Shown here piece after piece: positions 34,339 through 42,673 of a stretch of DNA of 64,000 nucleotides. Origin of the DNA: Rhodococcus_F sp040656415 (GTDB lineage Bacteria > Actinomycetota > Actinomycetes > Mycobacteriales > Mycobacteriaceae); the NCBI RefSeq assembly GCF_040656415.1, contig NZ_JBFAMC010000002.1, positions 372,001-436,000 of the forward strand. Reading direction: 5' to 3'. Positions within the stretch are counted from its first letter, which is position 1. Each line of letters starts with the position of its first letter. The notes below the pieces were generated by a model. It made no database searches. It saw only the letters and a list, made by a program, of their open reading frames with translations, and was not told the DNA's origin. The position numbers and the translations under genes are program-made.

Positions 34339-34881
34339 TTAGGAACTGCCGAGTGCGGCGCTGCCTGCGGTGAGGGCTTCGAGGACTGCGAGGCTGCCGG
34401 GGGCAAGGTGCCAGCCGTCGCCGGTGCCGCCGTCGCCGTCGCCGTCGCCGGTGTCGCCGTCGCCGGTGCCGCCGTCGTCAGGGACAACCGGGGCGGTGAA
34501 GAAGATCGGCTCGGCCGTCTTTGTGAAGTTTCCGATATTCCCCGTCCCCCAGCTCTCAGAGATGTCGGAGTCGTGACAGAACCAATCGACCTGGTAGCTG
34601 CCATCGTCCAAGGTTGCGGTAAAGCGATCATCGCTGCCGGGCGAGGGGAGGGGGTTGTGATCCCATACAGCGTTCCAGGGGGTGGCGGCGGGCGCGACAT
34701 TCACGGAACAGGACAGACGTTGCTGGCTGTTGTTGGTGAGTGTGAAGTCGACGTTATTGCCCTGAACCTCGGCGGCGAGGGTGACGTCTTCGGGTGCGGC
34801 GTTGGCCGGCGCGGCGAACACCGCGGCCAGGAGCGGAGCGGCCAAGGCTGCGGTGGCAGCGGCACGTGCTGACTTGATCAA
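34339..34881 (-). CDS. Secreted protein with Ser/Leu/Ala/Gly tail (island 1, copy B)
   Basis: A 180-residue protein from TTG 34879-34881, chosen because it gives the same MIKSARAAATAALAAPLLAA signal peptide and AAGGGAATTCC leader as copy A. The mature part starts APEDVTLAAEVQGNNVDF, has two cysteines (SCSVNV, DWFCHD), then a Gly-Asp-rich low-complexity stretch and the tail LEALTAGSAALGSS. The first mature residues APEDVTL recur in the gene at 49782 on the other island. Function unknown. Confidence 0.82.
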   Translation of the reverse strand: MIKSARAAATAALAAPLLAAVFAAPANAAPEDVTLAAEVQGNNVDFTLTNNSQQRLSCSVNVAPAATPWNAVWDHNPLPSPGSDDRFTATLDDGSYQVDWFCHDSDISESWGTGNIGNFTKTAEPIFFTAPVVPDDGGTGDGDTGDGDGDGGTGDGWHLAPGSLAVLEALTAGSAALGSS

Positions 34882-35108
34882 GGAATTCCCTTCTCTCGTT
34901 CCCCGTATGGCGGCGTGCATCGGCGGCATCTCGAGAATATGAGCATGCCCCCCCGGGGTATGTGGGAGGTTATCACCGAAGACGACCATCCCGAGGGAAG
35001 CCACGCCATGCCCGTAGAGCCGAGCCCACGACGCCCTCACCGACCCAGCGAGCAATGGTGAAGGTCAAGGTGGGGTGAGGTTGCCGCTCCGAATGGCCGC
35101 ATATTCGT

Positions 35109-35327
35109 TCATTCGAGGGTGATGTTGTTCGGCACGTACTCGGCGACGTTCACCGGCTCGAGAGTCAGGTCATGCCCGAGGTGCCAGTACACGCCGTCCC
35201 AGTCCGGGTTCTCCTCGCGCATACGGGCGTACAGCTCGGGGTTGTGCCGGAACAGGTGGTCGGCGCGGCCCGCGTAGTTGGTGTCGATCTGTCGTATGTA
35301 CCTCTTGTATCCGATGGTTTCAGTCAT
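35109..35327 (-). CDS. Small hypothetical protein in island 1
   Basis: A 72-residue protein from ATG 35325-35327 (an ATG three codons earlier is possible). It is rich in Tyr, Asn, Asp and Arg: MTETIGYKRYIRQIDTNYAG, then LFRHNPELYARMREENPDWDG. No membrane span or known motif. Its composition is unlike off-frame readings of this GC-rich DNA, so it is probably real. It resembles small phage or element proteins in style only. Confidence 0.55.
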   Translation of the reverse strand: MTETIGYKRYIRQIDTNYAGRADHLFRHNPELYARMREENPDWDGVYWHLGHDLTLEPVNVAEYVPNNITLE

Positions 35328-35759
35328 GGTGAACATCTTCGCAAGGGGTAGGGGGTCACAATCACCACAACCCCCACCGATGACCACTCCGCCCGGTCAC
35401 TGGTTCTCTCTCCCCCGGGGGCGAGGGGGGTCGCGCGCGGATATAGGGGTGTTCGGTCGAAACACGGCCCAAAACAGGCCGATTTTGGCCGAAAAACGGC
35501 GCTCATACCGTGGACACCTCGCCGAAGCTGATCGGTATTCGGCGGTATTCGGGTTAGGGCCTGCGTGGTCATCATGCCCACGGCTGGAGCCATCACCTTG
35601 CCGACGTCGACAACATGATCGACTGCCGAAGTAGGTCCTTTGCCCGCTGGGGGTATGCGGCCACACTTGCCCTCAAAACTAGGTGATTCTGCATGAACGC
35701 TCGTGATGATATTTGCAGGTCAAAGCATTCTCGAGGCCCTGACCAGGAGGCTCAGGAGA

Positions 35760-35781
35760 GTTCAAATCCCTCCGCTTCCGC
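35760..35781 (+). repeat. Right attachment repeat (22 bp) of island 1
   Basis: Exact copy of tRNA-Ser bases 32418-32439 (GTTCAAATCCCTCCGCTTCC plus GC). The flanking bases differ on both sides. It is a partial tRNA with no function of its own. Confidence 0.88.
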
Positions 35782-35791
35782 AGTGGAGAAT

Positions 35792-35832
35792 GCCCCCGAC
35801 CTGCATTCGATAGCCAGGTCGGGGGCGTTTCT
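35792..35832 (+). terminator. Original tRNA-Ser terminator, displaced by island 1
   Basis: GCCCCCGACCTG pairs exactly with 35815-35826 and is followed by GTTTCTG. It stands ten bases after the right repeat, in the place where the tRNA terminator would be without the element. Confidence 0.75.
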
Positions 35833-35946
35833 GTCTTCGCTGCCGCATTTCGCCCTCTGAAGGTCTGCGCCCAGACAAACCCGACAAGCTCCCAGCGCTG
35901 TAGGTCGGGATCGGCCGCCAGGTGAATTTGCCGTGCGTTGATTGCC

Positions 35947-36336
35947 TCAGCGGCTGACGAAGAGCGCGTCGGCTACTCGCTTACCCAGGACCTTCTCGAC
36001 AGAGTGCCGGTCGATCTGATCGAGAGTCAGGTACCTTTCCGGTCGGGTCAGGCGTGCGAGGTCCTCCGGATCAGGTTTGGGTACTTCGAGAGCGACATCG
36101 CGTGCCTCATATGCTTCGATCTTCTCGTGGATCCAGAGGCTTTCCCCGGTCTCGGCTCGCCAGTGGTCCTCGCTGACGTACCAGTTCGCAACGAGCACAC
36201 CACTGCTAGGAAGCAGCGTCCACACCTTTTTCCGGTCAATCGGGGATCTTGCCTCCGGCCGGGTGGCCCCCAACCACGCAAGTTCTCCATCCACAGTTCG
36301 GGTCAGCCGCCAAAACTCCCATCCGGTAGTTGCCAT
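35947..36336 (-). CDS. Hypothetical protein
   Basis: A 129-residue protein from ATG 36334-36336. It is rich in Trp, Arg and Glu (MATTGWEFWRLTRTVDGELAW, WTLLPSSGVLVANWYVSEDHW). The C-terminal third is charged and helical, with LTLDQIDRHSVEKVLGKRV. No signal peptide or membrane span. I do not recognise the family. It lies just outside island 1. Confidence 0.6.
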   Translation of the reverse strand: MATTGWEFWRLTRTVDGELAWLGATRPEARSPIDRKKVWTLLPSSGVLVANWYVSEDHWRAETGESLWIHEKIEAYEARDVALEVPKPDPEDLARLTRPERYLTLDQIDRHSVEKVLGKRVADALFVSR

Positions 36337-36538
36337 GGTTGATCCTGCCTCACTGCATCGTGATCTCGGATTGCGTCTCGCGCTTCACTATTGCACTGAT
36401 CGAGTTCGATACCGCCTTGCAGGGGAGCCGCGCGTCGAGGCCGTCGTTGGAGGCATTCGAATCCACGGTCCCCTGCCGCCGCTGCGAGCGCAGATCGACC
36501 TGGCTGTGCGCGGGTTGGCGGCTGCTTTCGGGGCCTAG
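36335..36538 (+). CDS. Possible small protein or gene fragment
   Basis: A 67-residue frame whose ATG overlaps the start codon of the divergent gene at 36336. Sequence such as LHRDLGLRLALHYCTDRVRY and GPLPPLRAQIDLAVRGLAAAFG looks protein-like and may be the end of a decayed gene. No ribosome site can exist without lying inside the neighbour. Low confidence. Confidence 0.25.
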   Translation: MVDPASLHRDLGLRLALHYCTDRVRYRLAGEPRVEAVVGGIRIHGPLPPLRAQIDLAVRGLAAAFGA

Positions 36539-36563
36539 CTTGCGTCAGAATTCAGCGTATAGT

Positions 36564-36585
36564 GAATTCAGCACGTACTGAATTC
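36564..36585. promoter_or_regulatory. TetR-type operator upstream of the methyltransferase operon
   Basis: GAATTCAG-CACGTA-CTGAATTC, perfect 8-bp arms, ending 23 bases before the TetR start. A third copy of the half-site GAATTCAG lies at 36548-36555, giving a possible second binding position. Confidence 0.75.
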
Positions 36586-36608
36586 GGCGGTCTAGAAGAG
36601 GTTGCGAC

Positions 36609-37313
36609 GTGAAACGTCCTGCCAAGCACACCGGGCGCCGTCCGGGACGCAACACCACCCGGGCCCTCATTGAGGACACCGCCCGAGAGCAATTCGCAAA
36701 GCTGGGTTACGACCGCACCTCGATGCGGCGGGTCGCCCTCGAGGCCGGGGTAGACCCCGCTTTGGTGAGCCACTACTTCGGCACCAAACTCGATCTGTTC
36801 ATTGCCGTGGTCGAGTTGCCGATCGATCCGGGCGCGCTGATCGATCACGTCACCAGCGGTGAGCACGACAGCGTGGGGATCCGGTTGGCCACCGCCGTGC
36901 TCGAAATCCTCGACGACGAGGTAAATCGCCGACCCACCGTGGGCATGATCCGCGCAGCGACCTCCGAACCCGAAGCCGCACGGTTGGTGCGAGAGTTCCT
37001 CACGCGCAACATCATCGTCCCCATCGCCCAGCGCTTGGAGACCGATCATGCCGAGTACCGTGCCGGGCTGGTGATGTCACAGGTCCTCGGTCTGACGTTG
37101 GCACGCTACATCATCGGGATCGAGCCGCTGGCTTCTCATCCCCGTGAGCGCATCGCCGTCGATTTGGGAGCCACACTTCAGCGCTACCTACTCGGCGACC
37201 TCAGCCACACACTTCCAATCGACCAAAAGGGGGCCGACCATGAGTTGGCGCCACGTCATGTTCGACATGCTCTACCGGCTCGGCAGGCCACTGTGGGACG
37301 CCCCGCCTCCTGA
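36609..37313 (+). CDS. TetR-family regulator
   Basis: About 234 residues from GTG 36609 with an AAGAGG site. N-terminal HTH at about 20-65 (RALIEDTAREQFAKLGYDRT, then AGVDPALVSHYFGTKLDLF). The ligand domain keeps the C-terminal DUF1956/TetR_C pattern (GMIRAATSEPEAARLVREF, GLTLARYIIGIEPLAS). The last 25 residues are encoded inside the next gene in another frame and look like read-through after a lost stop. Probable repressor of the operon behind it through the 36564 operator. Confidence 0.88.
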   Translation: MKRPAKHTGRRPGRNTTRALIEDTAREQFAKLGYDRTSMRRVALEAGVDPALVSHYFGTKLDLFIAVVELPIDPGALIDHVTSGEHDSVGIRLATAVLEILDDEVNRRPTVGMIRAATSEPEAARLVREFLTRNIIVPIAQRLETDHAEYRAGLVMSQVLGLTLARYIIGIEPLASHPRERIAVDLGATLQRYLLGDLSHTLPIDQKGADHELAPRHVRHALPARQATVGRPAS

Positions 37314-37821
37314 CAAACTGCGCGAGGCCATTGAAGGCGAGGATGCGTTGTCGCCTGGGCACGCACTCGATGTCGGCTGCGGGACCGGCACCAACGTGAT
37401 CTACATGGCCGAGCACGGCTGGCAGGCCACCGGCGTGGACTTCTCGGCCACCGCCATCCAGCGCGCGCGGCACGGTGCTGAGGGCATTGCCGGAGCGGTC
37501 TTCCTCGAAGGCGACGCGACCGAACTGTCGCAGCTCGACATAGGCAAACCCATCGACCTTGTGCTGGACATGGGCTGCTATCACTCGCTGCCAGCCGCAG
37601 CCAAACCCACCTATGTCGCCGAGTTGGCCACGGTCATGGAGGCAGGGACGTTGCTGATGATGTGGGAGGGAATCCACATCAAGCGCGGTGAGATCTCCGA
37701 CGTGTTCAGCCGCGACTTCGTCGTGGAACGTTCCGAGCCCAAAGACTTCATCGTCAAGCGGCTCATGTTCCGCCACGCCATCGCCGGCACCTGGTACCGG
37801 CTACGGCGTCGCCGGCAATGA
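37240..37821 (+). CDS. Class I SAM methyltransferase
   Basis: A 193-residue protein. It starts MSWRHVMFDMLYRLGRPLWD, a pattern of small methyltransferases that begin with a short helix before PW/LWD. The SAM loop is LDVGCGTGTNVIYMAEHG, then GVDFSATAI. Substrate unknown. It overlaps the TetR gene by 74 bases, and a GGGGCC site lies before ATG 37240. First of three methyltransferases in this operon. Confidence 0.87.
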   Translation: MSWRHVMFDMLYRLGRPLWDAPPPDKLREAIEGEDALSPGHALDVGCGTGTNVIYMAEHGWQATGVDFSATAIQRARHGAEGIAGAVFLEGDATELSQLDIGKPIDLVLDMGCYHSLPAAAKPTYVAELATVMEAGTLLMMWEGIHIKRGEISDVFSRDFVVERSEPKDFIVKRLMFRHAIAGTWYRLRRRRQ

Positions 37822-37858
37822 ATCGACACTGCCCAGAAAAAACTGAGGAGTAGGAAAC

Positions 37859-38596
37859 GTGTCTCCACGAATAAATTTCGACGCCCTGTACCGCAGCGAT
37901 GAGGCGAGACACAGCGCGTCTACGTTGATACCTTGGGACATCGGTGGTCCGCAGCCAGTGGTGAAGGAGTTGGTGGCCTACGGCGCTCTGCGCGGTGAGG
38001 TGCTCGACTCGGGGACCGGGCTAGGCCATCATGCGATCTACTTCGCGTCCAAGGGTTACTCGGTCACGGGGATCGACTCTTCGCCCGCGGCGATCGAACA
38101 GGCCAAACGCAACGCGCAGACTGCCGGGGTCGCAGTGGACTTTCGGTTGGCCGACGCCACCACACTCGAGGGGTTCGAAGGTCGGTTCGACACCGTCGTC
38201 GACAGCGCGCTCTACCACACCTTCCAAGAAGACGAAGACACCCAGAACCGGTATGTGAAGGCTTTGCACCGGGCCACGAAACCCGGAGCCCGGCTATTCA
38301 TGTTCGAGTTCGGTCGCCAGAACGTCAACGGCGTGGAGCTTCGAGGGTTGTCCGCGGAAGACTTCCAGCAGGTGCTTCCGGCTTCGGGCTGGCGCATCGA
38401 CTATCTGGGGACCACCACTTACCAAGACCACTTCACCCCTGAGGTCTTTGCCAGCCTGTCCGCACAGATCAGCGACCCGCAGTGGGTAGAGATGATGAAG
38501 CCCCTCCAGGAGCAATTCCAAGTCATAGCACCGCTGCTGAAAGAGGACGTGGTGCACATGCCGTTCTGGGCCGTCCACGCTACACGTATCGACTAA
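37859..38596 (+). CDS. SAM methyltransferase, PWD-x-GxPQP type (paralogue 1)
   Basis: A 245-residue protein from GTG 37859 with an AGGAG site. It has IPWDIGGPQPVVKELVAYG, the motif shared by Rv0560c-like and thiopurine/halide methyltransferase-like enzymes, followed by a SAM loop VLDSGTGLGHHAIYFASKG. In that loop the usual GCG triad reads SGTGLG. It has VDSALYHTF and a C-terminal cap (TTTYQDHF). Such enzymes methylate thiols, halides or small heterocycles; the substrate here is not known. Closely similar to the next gene, including the leader GAGGAGTAGGAAAC. Confidence 0.87.
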   Translation: MSPRINFDALYRSDEARHSASTLIPWDIGGPQPVVKELVAYGALRGEVLDSGTGLGHHAIYFASKGYSVTGIDSSPAAIEQAKRNAQTAGVAVDFRLADATTLEGFEGRFDTVVDSALYHTFQEDEDTQNRYVKALHRATKPGARLFMFEFGRQNVNGVELRGLSAEDFQQVLPASGWRIDYLGTTTYQDHFTPEVFASLSAQISDPQWVEMMKPLQEQFQVIAPLLKEDVVHMPFWAVHATRID

Positions 38597-38719
38597 TCCT
38601 TGCTTTGGTCAGCGCATTTGAAGCGCTCTTGGGTCTCGAGGGTTGGGGTGCTCAATCGGATTGTCCAGACCGCGTCCGACAGCAAGCCGGTAACGAACCG
38701 ACACTGAGGAGTAGGAAAC

Positions 38720-39469
38720 ATGTCTAGTTCTCAACGACCAGATTTCGACGCGTTGTACCGCGAGCAGACGACGGAGGGAAAGGTAACGTTGACGCCGTGG
38801 GATATCGGCGGCCCGCAGCCCGTGGTACAGGAGTTGGCGGCCTACGGCGCCTTGCGCGGCGAGGTGCTCGATCCGGGGACCGGGCCCGGCCATCATGCGA
38901 TCTACTACGCGTCGAAAGGCTACTCGGTCACGGGGATTGATGCTTCGCCCGCGGCAATCGAACAGGCCAGGCGCAACGCGCAGACGGCCGGGGTCACAGT
39001 GGACTTTCAGGTGGCCGACGCGACCTTGCTCGAGGGACTCGAGGATCGGTTCGACACCGTCGTCGATTGCGCCTTCTACCACACCTTCGAGGAAGACGAG
39101 CACACCCAGAAACGGTATCTCCGGGCCCTGCACCGAGCCACCAAACCCGGAGCGCGACTCCATATGTTCGAGGTCGGCCGCCACAACGTCAACGGCGTGG
39201 AGTTGCCAGGGTTGTCAGCAGAGAACTTCGAGCGGGTGCTTCCGGAGGCAGGCTGGCGCATCGACTATCTGGGGACCACGACTTACCAAGCCCGCATCGC
39301 CCCCGAGATCTTTGCCAAGATGTCCGCACTGATCAACAGCCCTGCGTCGGTAGAGCGGGTGAAGCCGATCATGGAGCAACTCCGAATCATAGGACCGCTG
39401 CTGGAAGACCACCTGGTGCACGTACCGTTCTGGGCCGTGCACGCCGCGCGTATCAGTCCGGACATCTGA
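38720..39469 (+). CDS. SAM methyltransferase, PWD-x-GxPQP type (paralogue 2)
   Basis: A 249-residue protein, a tandem duplicate of 37859: TPWDIGGPQPVVQELAAYG, SAM loop VLDPGTGPGHHAIYYASKG, FYHTFEEDEHTQKRYL, TTTYQARI. Differences are concentrated at the N-terminus and the last 60 residues, which may tune substrate. ATG 38720 has the same GAGGAGTAGGAAAC leader. The 120 bases between the two genes hold no other gene. Confidence 0.87.
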   Translation: MSSSQRPDFDALYREQTTEGKVTLTPWDIGGPQPVVQELAAYGALRGEVLDPGTGPGHHAIYYASKGYSVTGIDASPAAIEQARRNAQTAGVTVDFQVADATLLEGLEDRFDTVVDCAFYHTFEEDEHTQKRYLRALHRATKPGARLHMFEVGRHNVNGVELPGLSAENFERVLPEAGWRIDYLGTTTYQARIAPEIFAKMSALINSPASVERVKPIMEQLRIIGPLLEDHLVHVPFWAVHAARISPDI

Positions 39470-39523
39470 AAGTTCTTTTGGGTATTAGTTTTTGGGTTGT
39501 CAAACAACTAGTGAGGAGTAGTG

Positions 39524-40417
39524 ATGACCACATCTGATTCGGCCGCGACGAGTGCACAGGAACCTGGCAGCCAGACGCCTTTCCCAGTAAGGGATGCGGC
39601 ACTGGTCTATAACTACACTCATTTCAACCCGAGTGCATATCCGCTGCACCAGGAATTCGGCGGTCCGAAGATCGGCGATCCGGCGCCGGATTTCCGCGTC
39701 ACCGACATCGACGGAGCTGAGGTGGCGTTGTCAGACTTCCGCGGCCGGTTCGTCGTGCTGGAAACCGGTTGCGCCACTTGCCCGATGTTCGGCAAAGGCA
39801 TCACCACGATGAACGCGCTGGCCTACCGATTTCCTGACGTCGTGTTCTTGGTGCTCTACATCCGCGAGGCCCACCCCGGTGAGAACCTCGGTCCACATCG
39901 CTGCCTTGCGGACAAGACAGCCGCCGCCAACCTGTTGCGCCGGGAGGAGCGGGAAGGGCGTCGCATTCTCATCGACACCCTCGACGGCCAGGTCCACCAG
40001 GCCTATGGGGGTATGCCCAACATCGTCTATGTGATCGATCCACAAGGGACCGTGGTGTTTCGCAATATGTGGAACGACCCCTCAGCCGTCGAAGAGGCCT
40101 TGAAGCAGGCCATGGCCGGAGGTGATCCCAGCCGGTTGCAGCCGCGACCTCGCCCGCCGCGGCCAGCGGTGATCCGGCGTGTCCTGCGACGTGCCGGCAG
40201 GCAAGCCGTGTTGGACATGGTTGTCGTGTCCCCCAAGATTCTTCCGATCGTCCGCAGGCTGATCCGGGGAGATCTCACATCAGCCCGTGACGGTCGGATC
40301 GCACGTTGGAGGGCATCCAGGGTGGTTGCAGCTACGCCTTTGATCAGGTCGTTTCGACAGCGCGACAAATCACGTCAGCCACTCGAACCTGGGACGCAAC
40401 GTGGTTCAGAATCCTAG
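39524..40417 (+). CDS. Iodothyronine-deiodinase-like thioredoxin-fold protein
   Basis: A 297-residue protein. Thioredoxin-like core at about 47-200 (KIGDPAPDFRVTDIDGAEVALS, FVVLETGCATCPMFGKGI with Cys83/Cys86, then FLVLYIREAHPGE and GGMPNIVYVIDPQG). The YIREAH segment is the deiodinase-family hallmark. The position of the selenocysteine in animal enzymes is taken by a cysteine. A basic C-terminal tail (200-297) is extra. By fold it should be a redox enzyme. It closes the TetR-controlled operon; ATG 39524 has AGGAG five bases upstream. Confidence 0.8.
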   Translation: MTTSDSAATSAQEPGSQTPFPVRDAALVYNYTHFNPSAYPLHQEFGGPKIGDPAPDFRVTDIDGAEVALSDFRGRFVVLETGCATCPMFGKGITTMNALAYRFPDVVFLVLYIREAHPGENLGPHRCLADKTAAANLLRREEREGRRILIDTLDGQVHQAYGGMPNIVYVIDPQGTVVFRNMWNDPSAVEEALKQAMAGGDPSRLQPRPRPPRPAVIRRVLRRAGRQAVLDMVVVSPKILPIVRRLIRGDLTSARDGRIARWRASRVVAATPLIRSFRQRDKSRQPLEPGTQRGSES

Positions 40418-40510
40418 GCTCGAGCCGGACGAGTTTGGCCACGCTTCGGTTCGAACTGGGTGATTGGACGTGGTTACGGGTGTCGGGCCGTTGTTGCCCG
40501 CACTTCGTCC

Positions 40511-41380
40511 CTATTGGTCGTCGGTGTCTGCGGGGCCCGCAGTCTGGAGGCGTGTGCCCGACGTCTGCTCGTTGAGCCACCCAAGAAAAATCGTCGATAG
40601 ATTGAGGCTTTCGGAGCTAACCCGGTCGGTGTAGTAGAGGATTCGGGCAGCAGCCGTGGCGTGCAAAGTGATCTGGTGCAGCTGAAGCCATGTCATCGGG
40701 AACCAGCTATCGGGGCTGTCGTCCGGCAGCGGTGCGAACAGCCGTCTGCTCTCCTCGGTACTGGCGGAGTCGGTGCTGAAAACGCCTCCACCTTCGAGGG
40801 CGAAGACCAATGTGGGTTCCTCAATATCGTAGAAGAGCTCGCAGGCTAGCCGGCCATCGGAGTGGCGGTGAGTCGCGCGGACTCTTGCTCGGGGTCGGGG
40901 GTCATCCTGCGGCGTGAACGTCACATGTGGATGCTGATTGGGACCACGTAGGCGACCCGAGCGGAATGAGCTGAAAAGCGGGACGAGTCCACCCACACCA
41001 TAGTCGGGGCGTGTTCCTGTCGTCTTCCACCACTGGTCGAACATGAGGATTACTTCCTCGGGGCCGATCCCAACAATGTCATGACCTTCGGCACTCTCGG
41101 TGAGCATGGGGAACCCGTCGTCCCAGGCGAGCTCGTTCAGCTGATCCCAACTGACCGGGAACCAGGTGTCAGGGGAGTCGTCAGGCAAAGGCACAAAGAG
41201 CGTGCCTCCCCATCCCAAGTACTGGCTGGCCAAACTGGAGTCGAGGCTGACCACGCCGCCGACGCCTTCGACGACGAACACGTTCTCGACGATCTCGCAG
41301 GCTATACGTCCTTGATCGTGGCGGTGGGTGGCGCGGACTTCAGCCCGTGGCCGTGGGTCGTCTCTTGGTGAGAGTGTCAC
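40511..41380 (-). CDS. Unknown protein with two copies of one domain
   Basis: A 289-residue protein made of two related halves. Each half starts with a V-T-[LF]-[ST]-P-x-D-D-P-R-P-R-A strand followed by VRATHRHxxGR[IL]ACE, and later has PLPDDSPDxWFP and a helical end. No known family recognised. The GTG start at 41378-41380 overlaps the stop of the upstream GIY-YIG-like gene as GTGA, so the two proteins are made together. No signal peptide or membrane span. Possible partner or immunity protein of the upstream product; that is a guess from coupling. Confidence 0.7.
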   Translation of the reverse strand: MTLSPRDDPRPRAEVRATHRHDQGRIACEIVENVFVVEGVGGVVSLDSSLASQYLGWGGTLFVPLPDDSPDTWFPVSWDQLNELAWDDGFPMLTESAEGHDIVGIGPEEVILMFDQWWKTTGTRPDYGVGGLVPLFSSFRSGRLRGPNQHPHVTFTPQDDPRPRARVRATHRHSDGRLACELFYDIEEPTLVFALEGGGVFSTDSASTEESRRLFAPLPDDSPDSWFPMTWLQLHQITLHATAAARILYYTDRVSSESLNLSTIFLGWLNEQTSGTRLQTAGPADTDDQ

Positions 41381-42375
41381 ACGAAGCTCCTGGTGGATAG
41401 TGCGGCGTCGGCAAGCTGTGCGCAGTGGACCTTGGTTTGCGAGCAGGGGCCCTTGCGCATCAGATCGAGGTTGAATGAGGCTGCAGCACGGGTAATCAGT
41501 GGATCGGCCAGCGCCTTCGCCAGGGCGTCGCGTGTACGCACGATCAGGTGGATCTGGTGTGCGCCGCCGCGCTCGAACCAGACGAAGCCCCGACGGATCC
41601 CACGGCGACGAAGAAACCAGGTGCGCGCGATCGGATTGCTCGGCAACTCGTTCTTGTCGACATGGAACCACGCTTCGATTTCGTCGCCGCGATCGAACAA
41701 GACGAACGTCTGCATCCAGTTGACGGTGACACACATGATTCGCCGACGATCAGAGGTCGGGTAGCAGCTGACAGCCCAGAAGGCTGCCTCTGTGCGGACC
41801 GGGAGCGGCATCGTGCGGTGCAGGTAGGTGTCCAGTGCATCGATGAGCTGCCGATGGTCGGGCCGGTCCACGAGTCTGCTGAATCGGTCTGCGTAGGCTT
41901 CGATCTGCGATGCCGGCAACTCCACGGGTGTGGCGGTATCAGTCGCCGTGACGTCGGCGGGGTTCTCGAGCCATTCCGTTTGCAGATCGACGTCGACGAT
42001 GCGGTCGAGCGAAGATTCGCCCTCGAACCGCAGGGCGTGTTCACGGTTGCGGACCACGATCCCGTTCTTCTCGGCGGCATGAACCAGCTCCCGCTCGCGA
42101 CGGCACAGTTTGGCAGTGGTGCCGTCGAACGGCATCAGCCGCACCGAGGCGATGTCGTCCCACCGCTGGCCGTGAGCCCGCAGCCGGTTTGCGCAGTCGA
42201 CCGTGGAGATTCCGATGTACACCGATCCGGTGCAGAACTGCACAAGGTACAGCCCTCGCAGACCTGACGGGCCGTTCGAGCGTGCAGGCCGGGACAACCA
42301 TCCCGGATCCCACTTGACCTCAGGCTCGAACCCGTGCCTGTCGGCCCACACCCGCACTGTGGCAACTGATTCCAT
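41377..42375 (-). CDS. GIY-YIG-like nuclease domain protein
   Basis: A 332-residue protein from ATG 42373-42375 behind a GGGGAGGGG site. Residues 41-80 have GLYLVQFCTGSVYIGISTVD and ANRLRAHGQRWDD, the GIY...YIG layout with an Arg on the following helix. The second half is unrelated and contains RTWFLRRRGIRRGFVWFERGG and DPLITRAAASFNLDLMRKG. By family the first domain cuts or binds DNA; the target is unknown. It is coupled by a 4-bp overlap to the duplicated-domain protein. An upstream ATG at 42456 would add a basic leader. Confidence 0.65.
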   Translation of the reverse strand: MESVATVRVWADRHGFEPEVKWDPGWLSRPARSNGPSGLRGLYLVQFCTGSVYIGISTVDCANRLRAHGQRWDDIASVRLMPFDGTTAKLCRRERELVHAAEKNGIVVRNREHALRFEGESSLDRIVDVDLQTEWLENPADVTATDTATPVELPASQIEAYADRFSRLVDRPDHRQLIDALDTYLHRTMPLPVRTEAAFWAVSCYPTSDRRRIMCVTVNWMQTFVLFDRGDEIEAWFHVDKNELPSNPIARTWFLRRRGIRRGFVWFERGGAHQIHLIVRTRDALAKALADPLITRAAASFNLDLMRKGPCSQTKVHCAQLADAALSTRSFV

Positions 42376-42673
42376 ACGTGCCCCTCCCCCTAGAGCATTG
42401 TTGACGCGTCTGCGAGCCGAGCTCAGGGCACGGTGAACAGAACCAAATATAGACATATCACGCAGACCTGACAGGTACCTCACGGCGCCGGTACAGATCG
42501 GCATGTTCCGGCCGAGGATCTCCCTCGATGAGTAATCGATCGTGTGGCTACCGTCGAACGGAATCCACGTTGACGGCCCTTGGTTCCATCCGTATAAAAA
42601 ATGGGGAGTGCGCTTGCGAATTGGCGCACCAACCCGATGGGCGCACTCATTCGAGCCATGAAGGGATGCCCCC

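Larger units (their letters stand above)
32418..35781. mobile_element. Island 1: 3.4-kb integrated element remnant in tRNA-Ser(UGA)
   Basis: Bounded by the exact 22-bp repeat. It contains an integrase pseudogene next to the left end, a small HTH gene overlapping it, two tandem-duplicated secreted protein genes and one small phage-like gene. There are no replication, structural or transfer genes, so it looks like a shrunken integrative element that kept its cargo. Confidence 0.82.
35328..35946. other. Gap holding the right end of island 1
   Basis: No gene found. It contains the right attachment repeat (35760-35781) and the terminator at 35792. The stretch 35440-35510 is unusual, with runs such as AAAACAGGCCGATTTTGGCC. 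The region left of the repeat belongs to the element. Confidence 0.5.

Noticed and set aside
38482..38727. Small gene between the two paralogous methyltransferases
   Set aside because: Reads across the end of the first methyltransferase in another frame and has no features of its own.
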